Shown here piece by piece: positions 61,801 through 64,000 of a stretch of 64,000 nt of DNA. The DNA comes from Ciona intestinalis. Taxonomy: Eukaryota; Chordata; Ascidiacea; Phlebobranchia; Cionidae. Within the stretch, counting starts at the first letter, position 1; the number at the start of each line of letters is the position of its first letter. The stretch lies in NCBI RefSeq assembly GCF_000224145.3, contig NC_020169.2:478257-542256 (forward strand). Direction: 5' to 3'. The translations under genes were made by a program, and so were the position numbers. Under the pieces are notes generated by a model, which was not told the origin of the DNA, did not search any database, and saw only the letters and a list, made by a program, of their open reading frames with translations.

Positions 61801-62139
61801 CGCCGTATCGCGAAAACTAGTTTGTTCATATGAGCTTGGGTGTACTGCATTAGAGAAGAGAAAGGCAAGATGCGCGCCTATAAAAGAGAGAGGGTGAGAG
61901 GTAAAAAGGCGAAAAAAGTTTGCATCATCGGTAAAGGTCCATTGCTGATACGTCGATTGCGGCAGTAATCAAATCAGTGTCGTAATCATACGACAAAGGT
62001 ACCGCTAATATATGTTACCTCGTATAGGTATGATAGGTTGTCACTGTAAGGTGTATTCGTGTAGGAAATTGTTTGTCTTTGATTCTTGTTATTAAATGTA
62101 TTTATAAACAGGAAAATTTAGACGTCAAGGTTAAAAACT

Positions 62140-63955
62140 ATGTTGACATCAACAAGGCGACACAGGTCTGTTGATACCAGTTCACCTTATTCCGTCCGTC
62201 TACCTTCCGAGTTCGACGATCAACTAGAAGAAACTCGCGCCACATCTCCTCAGTCGAAAGGGTTTTCTTTATCGCCATACGGAGAACTTAGATCTACAGA
62301 AGACGTTTCCATACCCGAGGAAAACATGTCATCTCCATTAAACTGTAGTGGGCCGATCGGCGCCGGTTTCATTTCCGATGATTCTGAAGACATCAAAAGT
62401 GCAGATGAATATAATGTGAAACCCACACCAGCAGAAGTGTTTTCACCGGACGCAAAAGACGCGCGCGATTCGGCAGACTCCGTTGCATCTGTTTCCGAAC
62501 AAGATTCTATGAAAATCGCTGCAGATTCTACAATAGAAGGTGCTCGTGATCAGTCGATTAAAGCGCAATCTGGAGACGTGATTCGACTGAATGCAAAAAG
62601 GGCAAGAGTTGAGAATATTGTGACCAATATTAGAGTGAAGCCAGATCGAGTCTTATCGCCAACAGCTTCGAGTTCAAAATCTGATCAGAATGCTATGCGA
62701 TCGTCTTCAGCTCCAATAAACACCTTACCGAATAGAAAACGACATTTAAGCGAACAGATTCGCAGCCTGCAGGAACAAATTAGTAACCTACAGCACGAAT
62801 ATCATAACGGCACAGTAAGTTTATTGTTTGTAAGAAGCACCTATTTTTGATATCCGTGTTTATACTGTATGCTTGTTTTTTCGTGCAGTCACCATCATCG
62901 ATGGCGCTAAGCCAGCCCGATGCAAAAACGATGAAAGAAACTACTCTTACGTCAGCAAGAGACTCTGAAAGTGAATTAGTTAAACAAAACATAGACGAAA
63001 TTGTTAAAGGTGAATTACGGTATTCATATTTTAACTGTTTGTATACTTAGTTAATGCCTGTATACGCATTATACAACTTTCTAAATTACAGCCGCGTCTT
63101 CCCCTAGTCAGTTCATCAGCCAAGCAATGAAACTAGTTGCAGCAGTTTCGGGTGCAGAAAAATCTTCTGTTGCTGGTACCGGGGAAAGTATGGCAGAGGG
63201 ATGGGGACACCAGCAACCTAAGAGACAGTGCTTGGATACAGATGACGAGTTTGTCGATTCACCAATGAAAATTCAACCACGTTACCAGGCTGCGATCAAA
63301 CTGAGCGTGACCGACGCTTTGAATGAAGATGAAGTAAATTCGTCGTACCAAATACTCGTAAAAACTTTAAAGAAGGAGTTGGCCCTTGCCTTTGAAGCAG
63401 TGGCAGAAAAATCTGCCAAGCGCATCTTACAGGAGTTAAGGTTGAAGCTGCCATCAAATAAGCAAGTTTGCGATGCAACAGAACACGATGACGACCAGGA
63501 AAGTTCGGTTTTCTACCAAAGTGATCGACAGCAAAAAAACTTAGGAAACCCTGAAGATCATAATGGGAAAGAACACTTGGATAGCAATCTGTATTCAAGA
63601 CCCAATGTTTCTAGTTTCATTGTTGAAGGTAAGACATGAAAAACTGACAACCATTTTGATTTTATCTGTTTGGGCTTTTTAAAGTTCAAGTAATTGTATA
63701 TTTGTAACATTGCACTCTGTACATGTACGCGTAATTTGTTACAGGTAAACAAGAAAAAATGCGAACTACAAGTCAATCGCAGATGTGCTTTGGAAACGTC
63801 GAGGTTAGAAAGAGGTCTTCGGCCGGAAATACTAAACCCAATAGCCCGCGCGACGGTTCCATTTATCCCGGTCTGCCTTCGGTATACGGTCGGTACCAAG
63901 GATCCAATGTAAACCCGGTTGAGGCGACCCACCATGAAAACCTTATACAATCTAG
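62140..63955 (+). CDS. Prox/Prospero homeobox transcription factor, N-terminal part (3' end outside window)
   Basis: Four coding exons are visible: 62140-62814, 62889-63009, 63092-63628 and 63745-63955 (phase 2, continuing past the window). They give about 514 residues. The diagnostic N-terminal motif NAKRARVENIVTNIR at about residues 148-162 matches PROX1 RAKRARVENIIRGMS, a nuclear-localisation and conserved Prox motif. Next is a coiled coil RHLSEQIRSLQEQISNLQHE (PROX1 RRQLKQQLEDMQKQLRQLQE), then LKKELALAFEAVAEKSAKRI (PROX1 LKQELNTAMSQVVDTVVKVF) and SQMCFGNVEVRK (PROX1 RLQCFGDVIIPN). The homeo-Prospero DNA-binding domain must lie downstream of base 64000. The exon holding the ATG starts after an acceptor at 62111, so an untranslated leader exon or a trans-spliced leader is implied. 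Confidence 0.87.
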
Positions 63956-64000
63956 GTGAGTATTTTGTATACCAGTTGTTTATAATATTTAATTATGTTC

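Larger units (their letters stand above)
55038..62111. promoter_or_regulatory. 7-kb non-coding interval upstream of Prox and YEATS4
   Basis: No gene is supported by homology. The left end must hold the YEATS4 promoter, and the rest is likely 5' flanking and regulatory DNA of the Prox gene, though that is inference. Contents seen: repeated ACCCC-type motifs at 56.31-56.81 kb, LINE 3' fragment 57618-57985, SINE 57986-58097, a GC-rich open stretch at 58.68-58.88 kb, and many short chance frames. Poly-T and (TTG)n runs lie at 55.36-55.39 kb. Confidence 0.45.

Noticed and set aside
1-64000. Retrovirus-like, Polinton or other capsid-bearing element
   Set aside because: No gag, pol, integrase, capsid or envelope motifs and no long terminal repeats were seen on either strand; the only reverse-transcriptase-related trace is the short LINE fragment at 57.6-58.0 kb.

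Overview
The window looks like nuclear DNA of a tunicate, most likely Ciona (inferred, not tested). The proteins are clearly chordate or deuterostome (NPC1, SMARCB1, ZNF532/592/687, CHSY, stonin, GAS41 and Prox homologues), but each diverges well away from vertebrates. The DNA is AT-rich, with many short GT-AG introns, tightly packed genes, and short repeats in introns and between genes. No prokaryotic or viral genes were seen, and no retrovirus-like element was found.

Layout. 1-2725 (+): 3' end of an NPC1 cholesterol transporter. 3353-4945 (-): mitochondrial ribosomal protein L10. 6156-6689 (-): single-exon LysM-domain protein. 7423-11152 (+): SMARCB1/SNF5, head to head with the LysM gene across a 0.7 kb shared promoter region. 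12671-27693 (+): very large ZNF532/592/687-type zinc-finger gene with 23 coding exons, one of them 4.8 kb. 29610-35283 (+): chondroitin sulfate synthase, 5 coding exons. 36896-47406 (-): stonin endocytic adaptor, 14 coding exons plus a probable 18-nt last exon. 50249-53786 (-): RMDN (FAM82) tetratricopeptide protein. 54336-55037 (-): single-exon YEATS4/GAS41. 55038-62139: 7 kb with no convincing gene, holding LINE and SINE debris. 62140 to the end (+): 5' half of a Prox/Prospero homeobox gene. I joined exons by hand and checked that reading phase is kept across every junction listed. Individual splice coordinates could still be off by a base or two.

The genes do not form one pathway. Loose themes are chromatin control (SMARCB1, the ZNF, YEATS4, Prox), and membrane traffic or organelle biology (NPC1, stonin, RMDN, MRPL10, CHSY in the Golgi). 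No operon is demonstrated. YEATS4 and RMDN are co-oriented, but 550 bases separate the YEATS4 stop from the RMDN start.

Repeats found by eye: two copies of one hAT-like MITE with 8-bp target duplications, in introns of two different genes; a second, shorter hAT-like MITE; a dispersed repeat with a GGGAAAGATGGG-type end (three good copies and one fragment); a tRNA-derived SINE family (five to seven copies); the 3' end of a LINE; and a diverged 150-bp tandem duplication upstream of stonin. The observations most worth checking are the duplicated cytoplasmic tail of NPC1, a possible truncating terminal exon inside SMARCB1, the N-terminal motif that identifies Prox, and a cysteine-rich open stretch at 58.7 kb. 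I saw no wholly new biological system.
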